Shown here: positions 20,110-27,755 of the stretch, piece by piece
Numbering within the stretch: the stretch's first letter is position 1
Layout of the letters: each line of letters starts with the position of its first letter
Assembly (NCBI RefSeq): GCF_035978755.1
Contig: NZ_CP108414.1
Location: forward strand, 7,192,001-7,256,000
DNA: 64,000 nt
Reading direction: 5' to 3'
Source: Streptomyces sp. NBC_01298
GTDB lineage: Bacteria; Actinomycetota; Actinomycetes; Streptomycetales; Streptomycetaceae
Position numbers and translations under genes: made by a program
The notes under the pieces: model-generated
What the model was told of the DNA's origin: nothing
The model's input: only the letters and a program-made list of their open reading frames with translations
The model's database searches: none

Positions 20110-21714
20110 ATGATCACTGTTCGTGGTGTAGACGTGCGCGCAGGCGCCCGTCTGCTGCTGTCCGACATCTCCTTCACCGTCTCTCCCGGTGACCGCATCG
20201 GCCTGGTGGGCCGCAACGGTGCCGGCAAGACCAGCCTGCTGAACGTCCTGGCCGGGGCGGCGAAGCCCGCTGCCGGGACCGTCACCCGTACCGCACCCGT
20301 CGGGTACCTGGCGCAGGACTCCCGCGCCGCCGATTCCTCGGTCACCGTCACCGACCGGATCCTGTCCGCCCGGGGTCTGGACCGCTCCGTACGCGCACTG
20401 CGTGCGGCCGAGGCCGCCATGGCCGCGGGCGGCGGCCCGGGGTCTTTGCGAGCGGCGATGGACGCGTACGCGCGCGCCGAGGCGGAGTTCCAGGCCCGCG
20501 GTGGGTACGCGGTGGAGGCGGAGGCGGCCCGGGTGGCCGCCGGGCTCGGCCTGCCGGGCCGGGTCATGGACCGGCCCGTGGGGGAGCTGTCCGGCGGGCA
20601 GCGGCGGCGGGCGGAACTGGCCCGCATCCTCTTCGGCGGACACCGGGGCACCCTGCTGCTCGATGAGCCGACCAACCACCTCGACGCCGACTCCGTCGCC
20701 TGGCTGCGCGCCTTCCTGACCGGTCACCGCAGTGGCCTGGTGCTGATCAGCCACGACACCTCCCTGCTCGCCGACACCGTCAACCGGGTCCTGCGCCTCG
20801 ACGCGCTCCGCACCACGGTCGAGGTGTACAACACCGGCTGGCAGGCCCATCTCGCACAGCGGGAGGCCGACGAGCGCCGGCGCGCCCGGGAGCGGGCGAA
20901 CGCCGAACGCAAGGCGGCCGCCCTGCACGCCCAGGCCGACCGGATGACGGCCCGGGTGGCCACGGCCGTCGTGGCCAGGAGCATGGCCCGGCGGGCCGAC
21001 CGCCTGCTGGCCGGGCTGGAGCCGGTCCGCCGGACGGAGAAGGCCGCCAGGATCCGGCTGCCCGAGCCCGCGCCGTGCGGACGCACGCCGCTGGGTGCGG
21101 TCGGGCTGGCCAAGTCGTACGACGGTCACCCGGTCCTGGCCGGGGTGGACCTCGCCGTCGACCGGGGCGGCCGGTTGGTGGTCCTCGGACTCAACGGCGC
21201 GGGGAAGACCACGCTGCTGAGGCTGCTCGCCGGACAGGAGGCGCCCGACGGCGGCCGGGTCGTACACGGGCCCGGGCTACGGATCGGGTACTTCGCCCAG
21301 GAGCACGACACCCTGAGCCCGGACCGCACGGTGCTGGAGAACCTCGCCGCCGCGGCGCCCCACCTCGGCGAGGGCGAAGTGCGCCGGGTGCTCGGTGCGT
21401 TCCTCTTCACCGGCGACGACGCCGACAAGCGGGCCGGTGTGCTCTCGGGAGGGGAAAAGACCCGGCTGGCCCTGGCCGGACTCGTGCACAGCGGCGCCAA
21501 CGTACTGCTGCTGGACGAGCCGACGAACAACCTCGACCCCGCTTCCCGGGGCGAGGTGCTGGCCGCCGTGGACACCTATCCGGGCGCGATCGTCATGGTC
21601 ACCCACGACGAGGGCGTACTCGACGCGCTGCGTCCCGATCGGGTCCTGCTGCTGCCGGATGCCGAGGAGGACCTCTGGAGCGAGGAGTACCGGGACCTGC
21701 TCGCCCTGGCCTGA
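20110..21714 (+). CDS. ABC-F family ATP-binding protein
   Basis: 534 residues with two ABC domains and no membrane segments. Domain 1: Walker A GRNGAGKTSLLN, signature LSGGQRRRAELARILF, Walker B LLLDEPTNHLD. Linker of basic helices about 230-300 (the P-site tRNA interaction motif region in ABC-F proteins). Domain 2: GLNGAGKTTLLRLL, LSGGEKTRLALAGL, LLLDEPTNNLD. ABC-F proteins act on ribosomes, some conferring resistance to translation antibiotics, others regulating translation. Linker length and lack of a known specificity motif do not decide which. ATG 20110 has GGAG upstream. It has no neighbour in an operon. Confidence 0.88.
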   Translation: MITVRGVDVRAGARLLLSDISFTVSPGDRIGLVGRNGAGKTSLLNVLAGAAKPAAGTVTRTAPVGYLAQDSRAADSSVTVTDRILSARGLDRSVRALRAAEAAMAAGGGPGSLRAAMDAYARAEAEFQARGGYAVEAEAARVAAGLGLPGRVMDRPVGELSGGQRRRAELARILFGGHRGTLLLDEPTNHLDADSVAWLRAFLTGHRSGLVLISHDTSLLADTVNRVLRLDALRTTVEVYNTGWQAHLAQREADERRRARERANAERKAAALHAQADRMTARVATAVVARSMARRADRLLAGLEPVRRTEKAARIRLPEPAPCGRTPLGAVGLAKSYDGHPVLAGVDLAVDRGGRLVVLGLNGAGKTTLLRLLAGQEAPDGGRVVHGPGLRIGYFAQEHDTLSPDRTVLENLAAAAPHLGEGEVRRVLGAFLFTGDDADKRAGVLSGGEKTRLALAGLVHSGANVLLLDEPTNNLDPASRGEVLAAVDTYPGAIVMVTHDEGVLDALRPDRVLLLPDAEEDLWSEEYRDLLALA

Positions 21715-21745
21715 GCGCCGCGGGCGGGGCCGGGGGAGCGGGGCG

Positions 21746-21778
21746 CGGACGTCCGTGCGGCTGGGGCGCGGACGTCCG
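21746..21778. repeat. Two CGGACGTCCG palindromes
   Basis: CGGACGTCCG at 21746-21755 and again at 21769-21778, each preceded by GGGGCG, spaced 23 bp apart, about two helical turns. Could be a protein-binding pair or a remnant of a duplicated GC-rich element. Confidence 0.45.
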
Positions 21779-21801
21779 GGCCGGTATCGGGGACCACGCG
21801 G

Positions 21802-21826
21802 GCCGGGCCCGGTGGGTGGGCCCGGC
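21802..21826 (+). terminator. Hairpin terminator after ABC-F gene
   Basis: Arms GCCGGGCCC and GGGCCCGGC pair perfectly with a seven-base loop, about 90 bp after the ABC-F stop. Confidence 0.6.
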
Positions 21827-22041
21827 GCGCGTTCGGTCCGGCTCGGCCGGGGCCCGGCGACCAACCAGGACCCGGCGGAGCCGAAGCGCGCCGCCCGCCT
21901 GCCGTGGAGTGTCGGGCAGACAACAGGACGGGCGGCGCGGTTGACGGGTCGTCGCACTGTACGAGGGGGAGCCGACGACCCGAGCCACCTCTTGGCGAGG
22001 CCCCTAAGTGAAGCGCTCGGACGGAGCCCCGCGCGAGGGTG

Positions 22042-22109
22042 CGTATCGCATTTATGCGCGTACTGGCTTCACACCCTGTGTGAATTGGACGCAGTACACC
22101 CCGTGTGAA
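22042..22109. promoter_or_regulatory. Palindromic operator cluster before NsdA-like gene
   Basis: Three elements precede the start at 22154: GTATCGCATTTATGCGCGTAC at 22042-22062 reads as inverted arms CGCAT/ATGCG plus GTA/TAC; a perfect 17-bp palindrome TTCACACCCTGTGTGAA at 22068-22084; and a degenerate copy ending CACCCCGTGTGAA at 22093-22109, 25 bp downstream. A -10-like TAGCCT at 22121 follows. The gap 21715-22153 otherwise shows only the palindromes and hairpin noted separately. Confidence 0.65.
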
Positions 22110-22153
22110 GCGCGCACCCACTAGCCTGGATTCGACGAGCCCTTGGAGCGGCC

Positions 22154-23491
22154 ATGCAGCCCAATGCACTGCTCGACGCCCTCCTCGCCGAGGCGGGCAT
22201 GTCCCATGCCGGACTCGCCGCGTACGTGAACCAGGCGGGCCGATCCCGCGGACTGGCCCTGCGCTACGAACACACCGCCGTGGCGCGGTGGTTGAAGGGG
22301 CAGCGCCCGCGCGGACAGGTCCCGGACCTGATCTGCGAGGTCATCGGGGGCCGGCTGCGGCGGCCGCTCTCCCTCGATGATGTGGGGTTCGGTCTGCCCT
22401 GGCAGGCCGCCGATCCCAACGGGTCCCCGCTCAGCGGCTTCGTCGACCGCGCCGCCGCCCTGTGGCGCTCCGACGGCAACGGCCGCCAGCCCCTCGACGC
22501 CGGGGCGCTGACGGGTACCCCCGCGGTGATGCCCGTGTGGGAGTGGGAGAACCCGCCGGAGGACTCCGACGTGTCGAGGCAGGGCCCGAACCGCGTCGGG
22601 CCCGAGCACGTGGAGATCCTGAAGGCCGCCCGCGCGCACTACGAGCTGATGTACCGCAGGGCCGGCGGCGTGGCCACCCGCGACCGGGTCGTCCGCTTCC
22701 TCGGTACCGAGACCGCCCCCATGCTGCGCGGCAGTTACTCCGACGGGCTCGGTCGCAGCCTGCACCGGGCCGGGGGTTCCCTGGTGGCCGTGGCGGGGAT
22801 CTGCGCCTACGACTCGGACGCGCACGGGCTGGCCCAGCGGTACTTCCACCAGGCGCTGAGGCTGGCCAAGGCGAGCGGGGACCGGGGACTCGGGGCCTAT
22901 GTGATCGCGCTGATCGTCAACCAGAGCCTGCACCTACGGGAGTTCCGCCAGGCCGTGGCCTTCGCCGAGGCCGCCCTGCGCGCGGCCGGCCGGCACACCA
23001 CCCCGGCCCTGGCCGCGGACCTGTACGCCATGCAGGCCAAGGCCTACGCCCAACTCGGCGACACCGCCGCCGCGTTGGCCTGCATCCGCAAGGCCGAGGC
23101 GGCGGCGGAGCGGATCCGGCCCGGCACGGAGCCGGACGAGACGGGGTACGTGCAGCCCGGGCTGGTCAACGTACAGGTGGCGGAGGCGCTGCTCGGGCTG
23201 GGTGATCTGCGGGGGGCCCGGGAGCAGGCTTCGGCCGCCGTCGGCACGCCCGCGCACGACCGGGGCCGGGTGCACCGGCTCGCGATGCTGTGCGAGATCC
23301 AGCTGCGCCAGGGCGAGGCCGATCAGGCGGTGGCCTCGGCGGCCGAAATGGCCGAGCGGGCCAAGGGGATGGAGTCGTTGCGCCTGCGCGACCGGCTGCG
23401 CGCGGTCCGGGAGCAACTGCTGACCAGCGGTTGTTCGGGGGCCGAGGACACGGCCGAGCTCATCGACGGGGCGCTGCGCGTTCCGCTGTGA
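22154..23491 (+). CDS. NsdA-like TPR regulatory protein
   Basis: 445 residues from ATG with GGAGC upstream. The N-terminal ~75 residues (LLDALLAEAGMSHAGLAAYVNQAG, VARWLKGQRPRGQVPDLICEVI) read as an atypical helix-turn-helix region; residues about 155-430 are helical repeats of TPR type (YFHQALRLAKASGDRGLGAYV, YAMQAKAYAQLGDTAAALACIRKAE in parts, LALLGLGDLRGAREQA). Streptomyces NsdA and relatives, which repress antibiotic production and sporulation, share this layout. The 17-bp palindromes upstream suggest self-regulation. DNA binding by the protein itself is assumed, not shown. Confidence 0.7.
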   Translation: MQPNALLDALLAEAGMSHAGLAAYVNQAGRSRGLALRYEHTAVARWLKGQRPRGQVPDLICEVIGGRLRRPLSLDDVGFGLPWQAADPNGSPLSGFVDRAAALWRSDGNGRQPLDAGALTGTPAVMPVWEWENPPEDSDVSRQGPNRVGPEHVEILKAARAHYELMYRRAGGVATRDRVVRFLGTETAPMLRGSYSDGLGRSLHRAGGSLVAVAGICAYDSDAHGLAQRYFHQALRLAKASGDRGLGAYVIALIVNQSLHLREFRQAVAFAEAALRAAGRHTTPALAADLYAMQAKAYAQLGDTAAALACIRKAEAAAERIRPGTEPDETGYVQPGLVNVQVAEALLGLGDLRGAREQASAAVGTPAHDRGRVHRLAMLCEIQLRQGEADQAVASAAEMAERAKGMESLRLRDRLRAVREQLLTSGCSGAEDTAELIDGALRVPL

Positions 23492-23592
23492 CATCCCCCG
23501 CGGCGTTCTCTGCGCCGCCCTGTGCGCGTTCCCCCGGGCGGGGGTGAACTGCTGCCATGTTGCCACCTACTCGATCGGAAGGTGGCAGAACC

Positions 23593-24123
23593 GTGCAGTG
23601 GACGAACCTGAGTGAGCAAACCGTGTACACGAACCGCTGGTTCGATGTGAATCTCGCCGATGTGGAGCTCCCCGACGGCCGGCACCTGGACCACTTCGTC
23701 ATCCGGCTGCGCCCGGTCGCCGTCGCCACGGCCGTCAACGCGGCCAACGAGGTGCTGCTGCTGTGGCGCCACCGCTTCATCACCGACAGCTGGGGCTGGG
23801 AACTGCCCGCCGGGGTCGTCGAGGACGGGGAGCCGGTGGAGCGGGCGGCCGCCCGCGAGATGGAGGAGGAGTCGGGCTGGCGGCCCGGCCCCCTGCACCA
23901 CCTGATGACCGTGGAGCCGTCCAACGGGCTGACCGACGCCCGCCACCACCTCTACTGGGCGGACGGGGCCACGTACGTGGGCCACCCCGAGGACGACTTC
24001 GAGTCCTCGCGCCGTGAATGGGTACCGCTCAAGCTGGTCCCCGACATGATCGCGCGCGGCGAGGTCCCGGCCGCCAACATGGCGGCCGGGCTGTTGCTGC
24101 TGCACCACCTGCGGCTCGGCTGA
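23593..24123 (+). CDS. Nudix hydrolase
   Basis: 176 residues from GTG 23593; an ATG at 23557 would add twelve residues. Complete Nudix box: GVVEDGEPVERAAAREMEEESGW (G-x5-E-x7-REUxEExGU with all four glutamates; read as GVVEDGEPVERAAAREME then EESGW). Upstream VIRLRPVAVATAVNAANEVLLLWRHRF and the SWGWELPAG strand match ADP-ribose/nucleoside-diphosphate-sugar pyrophosphatases. Cytoplasmic, magnesium-dependent hydrolysis of a nucleoside diphosphate linked to another group. Convergent with the dehydrogenase gene 37 bp away; no shared pathway is evident. Confidence 0.88.
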   Translation: MQWTNLSEQTVYTNRWFDVNLADVELPDGRHLDHFVIRLRPVAVATAVNAANEVLLLWRHRFITDSWGWELPAGVVEDGEPVERAAAREMEEESGWRPGPLHHLMTVEPSNGLTDARHHLYWADGATYVGHPEDDFESSRREWVPLKLVPDMIARGEVPAANMAAGLLLLHHLRLG

Positions 24124-24160
24124 GCCGCGGGTGGCGGGCCGTGCGGGCAGCCGTACAGGC

Positions 24161-25057
24161 TCAGCCGTACGGGTAGAAGCCCGAGCCGGTCTTGCGGCCG
24201 AGGCGGCCGGCGTCGACCATGCGCTGGAGCAGCGGGGGAGCCGCGTACAGGGGCTCCTTGAACTCCGCGTACATCGAGTCGGCCACCGAGGCCACCGTGT
24301 CCAGGCCGATGAGGTCCGCGAGCTTCAGCGGACCCATCGGGTGGGCGCAGCCCAGCTCCATGCCGTTGTCGATGTCCTCACGGCTCGCGATGCCCGACTC
24401 GAACATCCGGATCGCGGACAGCAGGTACGGGATGAGGAGCGCGTTGACGACGAAGCCGGAACGGTCCTGGGCGCGGATCGCGTGCTTGCCCAGGGCCTGA
24501 CCGACCAGCGCCTCGGCGCGCTTGATGGTCTCGTCGCTGGTGGTCAGCGCCGGGATCAGCTCGACGAGCTGCTGCACCGGGGCCGGGTTGAAGAAGTGGA
24601 TGCCGATGACCTGGTCGGGACGCGAGGTCGCGACGGCCAGCTTGACCAGCGGAATCGAGGAGGTGTTGGAGGCGAGGATCGCGTCCGGGCGGGTGACCAC
24701 CTGGTCGAGGACCTGGAAGATCTCCGTCTTGACCTGCTCGTTCTCGACGACCGCCTCGATGACGAGGTCACGGTCGGCGAACTCGCCGAGATCGGTGGTG
24801 AACGACAGGCGGGCCAGCGTCGCGTCCCGCTCCTCCTCGCTGATCTTGCCGCGTTCGGCGGCCCTGGTCAGAGAGGTGTGCAGCCGGGTCCGACCGAGTT
24901 CGAGCGCCTCGCCGGTGGTTTCGGCGACCATCACCTCGAGCCCGCTCCGGGCGAACACCTCCGCGATGCCCGCGCCCATCTGGCCACAGCCCACTACGCC
25001 GACGCGTGCGATGTCGTCTGGGAGGTCCGTCACTTCGTGCCTTTCGCTGCTCTCCAT
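24161..25057 (-). CDS. 3-hydroxybutyryl-CoA dehydrogenase
   Basis: 298 residues from ATG 25057 (GGGGGA upstream); a GTG at 25033 would trim eight residues. Rossmann start VGVVGCGQMGAGIAEVFA, VIEAVVENEQVK, LASNTSSIPLVKLA, GIHFFNPAPVQQLVELI (catalytic histidine), and C-terminal DRSGFVVNALLIPYL, LGCAHPMGPLKLADLIGLD, GRLGRKTGSGFYPYG. Stand-alone short 3-hydroxyacyl-CoA dehydrogenase, NAD(P)-linked, as in butyryl-CoA and polyketide-precursor supply. No acyl-CoA partner gene is adjacent. Confidence 0.9.
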   Translation of the reverse strand: MESSERHEVTDLPDDIARVGVVGCGQMGAGIAEVFARSGLEVMVAETTGEALELGRTRLHTSLTRAAERGKISEEERDATLARLSFTTDLGEFADRDLVIEAVVENEQVKTEIFQVLDQVVTRPDAILASNTSSIPLVKLAVATSRPDQVIGIHFFNPAPVQQLVELIPALTTSDETIKRAEALVGQALGKHAIRAQDRSGFVVNALLIPYLLSAIRMFESGIASREDIDNGMELGCAHPMGPLKLADLIGLDTVASVADSMYAEFKEPLYAAPPLLQRMVDAGRLGRKTGSGFYPYG

Positions 25058-25207
25058 CGCGGGTCCCCCGTACTCGTGCAGTGGTAACTGCGTTCCGGCG
25101 CCCGCCACGCCCCCCGACGTTACCCCCGTCCTTGCCCGGCGTGTCGGGCCGGGGCGGGCATGCTGGGCGGACGTAACCAATGTCACGCAGCGGAACGGAG
25201 TCGTCAC

Positions 25208-26497
25208 ATGACGCCCATCGGGAGGCGGGCCATCGGGAGGCGGCCCATCGGGAGGCGGGAAGTGCTGGCCGCGGCGGCGGGGGTGCTGGCCGCGGTGGCG
25301 GCCGCCCCCGCGCGAGCGGTCGGGCCGGCGGAGGCGGGCGGGGCGGGGCGGGCGGGCGCGGCGGGCGAGCCCGCGTTCCGCGGGATGTGGGTGGCCTCCG
25401 TGCAGAACGTCGACTGGCCCTCGCGGAGCGGGCTTTCGGCGCGCGAGCAGCGTACCGAGCTGCTGGACCTCCTCGACACCGCCGTCGCCCGCCGCCTCAA
25501 CGCGGTGATCCTCCAGGTCCGGCCCACCGCCGACGCGATGTGGCCCTCGGCGCGCGAGCCCTGGTCGCAGTGGCTCAGCGGGGAGCAGGGCGTCGACCCC
25601 GGCTGGGACCCGCTCGGCACGGCGGTGGCCGAGGCGCACGCCCGGGGGCTGGAACTGCACGCCTGGTTCAACCCGTACCGGGTGGCCAACCACACCGACC
25701 GGAGCCTGCTCGTCCCCGAGCACCCGGCCCGGCGCAACCGGGACTGGACCGTGCCCTACGGCGGCAAGCTGTACTACAACCCCGGGCTGCCGGAAGTCCG
25801 CCGCTTCGTACAGGACGCCATGCTCGACGCCGTCGCCCGCTACCCCCTGGACGGGGTGCACTGGGACGACTACTTCTACCCGTACCCCGTCGAGGGCCGC
25901 GATTTCGACGACGACGCCGCCTACGAGCAGTACGGCCGGGCCTTCGCGACCCGCGCCGACTGGCGCCGCCACAACACCGACACCCTGGTCCGCGAGATGT
26001 CCGAGCGGCTGCGGGCGCTGCGCCCCGCGACGCGCTTCGGCGTCAGCCCCTTCGCCATCTGGCGCAACTCCGACCGCGATCCGCTCGGTTCGCCGACGCA
26101 GGCGGGCGTCGCCACGTACGACGACCTGTACGCGGACACCCGCAAGTGGGTGCGCGAGGGCTGGATCGACTACATCGTGCCGCAGGCGTACTGGCAGATC
26201 GGCCACCCGGCCGCCGACTACGCCGCCATCGTCCCCTGGTGGGCGCGGACCGTCGCGGGCACCCGCGTCCAGCTCTACGTGGGGGAGGCGCTGTACCGCT
26301 GCGACGCGGAGAGCTCCACCGCCGCCTGGCGCGATCCGCGCGAGCTGTCCCGGCACCTGCGGTTCGCCGCCGGATACCCGGAGGTCCGCGGCCACGCCTA
26401 CTTCTCCGCGAAGCAGGTGGTCGCGGACCCCAACGGGGCGATGGCCCGGGTGGTCGCCGATCACTACCCGACGCCGGTGGCGGTGCCGCCGCGCTGA
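25208..26497 (+). CDS. Secreted GHL10-like glycoside hydrolase (Tat signal)
   Basis: 429 residues. Signal peptide about 1-38 with IGRREVLAAAAGVLAAVAAAPARA (twin arginine, hydrophobic core; read in parts) and cleavage after ARA. Mature part is a TIM-barrel with GHL10 (former DUF187) features: FRGMWVASVQNVDWP, LLDTAVARRLNAVILQVRPTADA, HAWFNPYRVANHTD, GGKLYYNPGLPEVRRF, YPLDGVHWDDYFYPYP (acidic pair) and VPQAYWQIGHPAADYA. Likely acts on cell-wall or environmental glycan outside the cell. The N-terminal IGRR motif is repeated three times, see the repeat entry. Confidence 0.83.
   Translation: MTPIGRRAIGRRPIGRREVLAAAAGVLAAVAAAPARAVGPAEAGGAGRAGAAGEPAFRGMWVASVQNVDWPSRSGLSAREQRTELLDLLDTAVARRLNAVILQVRPTADAMWPSAREPWSQWLSGEQGVDPGWDPLGTAVAEAHARGLELHAWFNPYRVANHTDRSLLVPEHPARRNRDWTVPYGGKLYYNPGLPEVRRFVQDAMLDAVARYPLDGVHWDDYFYPYPVEGRDFDDDAAYEQYGRAFATRADWRRHNTDTLVREMSERLRALRPATRFGVSPFAIWRNSDRDPLGSPTQAGVATYDDLYADTRKWVREGWIDYIVPQAYWQIGHPAADYAAIVPWWARTVAGTRVQLYVGEALYRCDAESSTAAWRDPRELSRHLRFAAGYPEVRGHAYFSAKQVVADPNGAMARVVADHYPTPVAVPPR
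25216..25260 (+). repeat. 15-bp triplicate inside Tat signal peptide
   Basis: Three tandem copies of a 15-bp unit CATCGGGAGGCGGNN encode IGRRA, IGRRP and IGRRE. The third copy is the functional twin-arginine box followed by the hydrophobic core. Confidence 0.8.
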
Positions 26498-26572
26498 TCC
26501 GGTGTTCCTCGGCAGCCCTCACCGGCCGTACGTCCGGCAGCCGGCCCTCGCCGGAGGGGCGGCCGCCGTTCC

Positions 26573-26770
26573 TCAGTGGTCGTGGTCGGCCGGGTGCTTC
26601 ACGACGCAGTCGGGTCCGGGGGACATGACGGCCTCGTGTCCGTCCGTGAAGCGGACGCGGTAGGGAGGGGTGCCGTTCTCTCCCAGGACCTGGGTGATCT
26701 CACCGACCTTGTCGTGCTGGCCCACGATCCTGCCGTGCTGAACCAGCTGGTCGCCCTCGGTCGCGCGCAT
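26573..26770 (-). CDS. DUF1918 small protein
   Basis: 65 residues: MRATEGDQLVQHGRIVGQHDKVGEITQVLG, TPPYRVRFTDGHEAVMSPGPDCVV, histidine-rich end HPADHDH (read in parts). Matches the small beta-rich DUF1918 domain with the GxxGxI and VRFxDG-H-xxxxPG pattern. Function unknown. ATG has GAGGTCAGC upstream. Single gene, transcribed toward the GHL10 gene. Confidence 0.82.
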   Translation of the reverse strand: MRATEGDQLVQHGRIVGQHDKVGEITQVLGENGTPPYRVRFTDGHEAVMSPGPDCVVKHPADHDH

Positions 26771-26810
26771 GCTGACCTCCTCGGTGGCGGTCCGATCCGG
26801 TGCTAGCAGT

Positions 26811-27755
26811 TTAGGTCGTCCCGCCCCTTTTTGACCCGTCGGGCCGCTGCGTCACGGCGATGCAGACGAGCACCGCGCAGGCGGCCACGGGCGCGGCCGG
26901 GGACAGGTGCTCGCCGAGCAGCAGCACCGACCACAGCAGGGTCAGCAGCGGCTGCGCGAGCTGGAGCTGACTCGCGCGGGCCGCGCCGATCTCGGCCATG
27001 CCCCGGTACCAGACGAAGAGGCCGAGGAAGGAGGAGCCGACCGCCACCCAGACCAGCCCGGCCACGCCGCGGCCGGTCAGCTCGACCGGTTCGTACGCGA
27101 GCCCGAGCGCGGAGCCGATCAGGCCGATGGGCAGGCACAGCACCAGTGCCCAGGCGATCACCTGCCAGCCGGGCAGCAGCCGGGCCAGGCGCCCGCCCTC
27201 GGTGTAGCCCGCCGCGCACACCAGGAGCGCGGCGAACAGGAAGGCGTCGCCGGCCGACAGGGCGCCGCCGCTCTGGGCGACGGTGAAGCCGAGGACGACG
27301 ACCGCGCCGGCGACGGCGGCGGCCCAGAACCTCCGCGAGGGCCGGGCTCCGGTGCGCAGCGAGGAGACGACCGCCGTGGTGAGCGGGAGCAGTCCGACGA
27401 CCACGGCGGCGTGCGAGGTGGTGGAGGTCTGCAGGGCGAGGGTGGTCAGCAGCGGGAAGCCGACGACCACGCCGCCGGCGACGACCACCAGCCCGGCCCA
27501 GTGAGCGCGGGCGGGCACCGGGACGCGCAGGGCCAGCAGGAAGGCGCCGGCCGTCAGGCCCGCGAGCAGACAGCGCAGACCGAAGAGGGACCACGGGCCG
27601 AAGCTCTCCAGGCCCCAGGCGGTGCCCGGGAAGGTCAGCGAGAAGGTGACGACTCCGGCCGCGGCGAGCGTGGTGCCCCCGAGAGCGGGCCGGCGGGCTT
27701 CGGTGCCTCCAACTGCTATCGCGTTGGGGAGAGTAGCGCTATTCTTTGCTGTCAT
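26811..27755 (-). CDS. EamA/DMT-family transporter
   Basis: 314 residues with ten predicted helices in two five-helix halves (about 28-160 and 165-300), for example LFGLRCLLAGLTAGAFLLAL, WAGLVVVAGGVVVGFPLL, FWAAAVAGAVVVLGFTVA, AGLVWVAVGSSFLGLFVWYRG, PLLTLLWSVLLLGEHLSP. Drug/metabolite exporter of the cytoplasmic membrane. It is divergent from the MocR regulator and their start codons share bases (CATG at 27753-27756), so the regulator almost certainly controls it. Likely both are leaderless mRNAs. Substrate unknown. Confidence 0.87.
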   Translation of the reverse strand: MTAKNSATLPNAIAVGGTEARRPALGGTTLAAAGVVTFSLTFPGTAWGLESFGPWSLFGLRCLLAGLTAGAFLLALRVPVPARAHWAGLVVVAGGVVVGFPLLTTLALQTSTTSHAAVVVGLLPLTTAVVSSLRTGARPSRRFWAAAVAGAVVVLGFTVAQSGGALSAGDAFLFAALLVCAAGYTEGGRLARLLPGWQVIAWALVLCLPIGLIGSALGLAYEPVELTGRGVAGLVWVAVGSSFLGLFVWYRGMAEIGAARASQLQLAQPLLTLLWSVLLLGEHLSPAAPVAACAVLVCIAVTQRPDGSKRGGTT

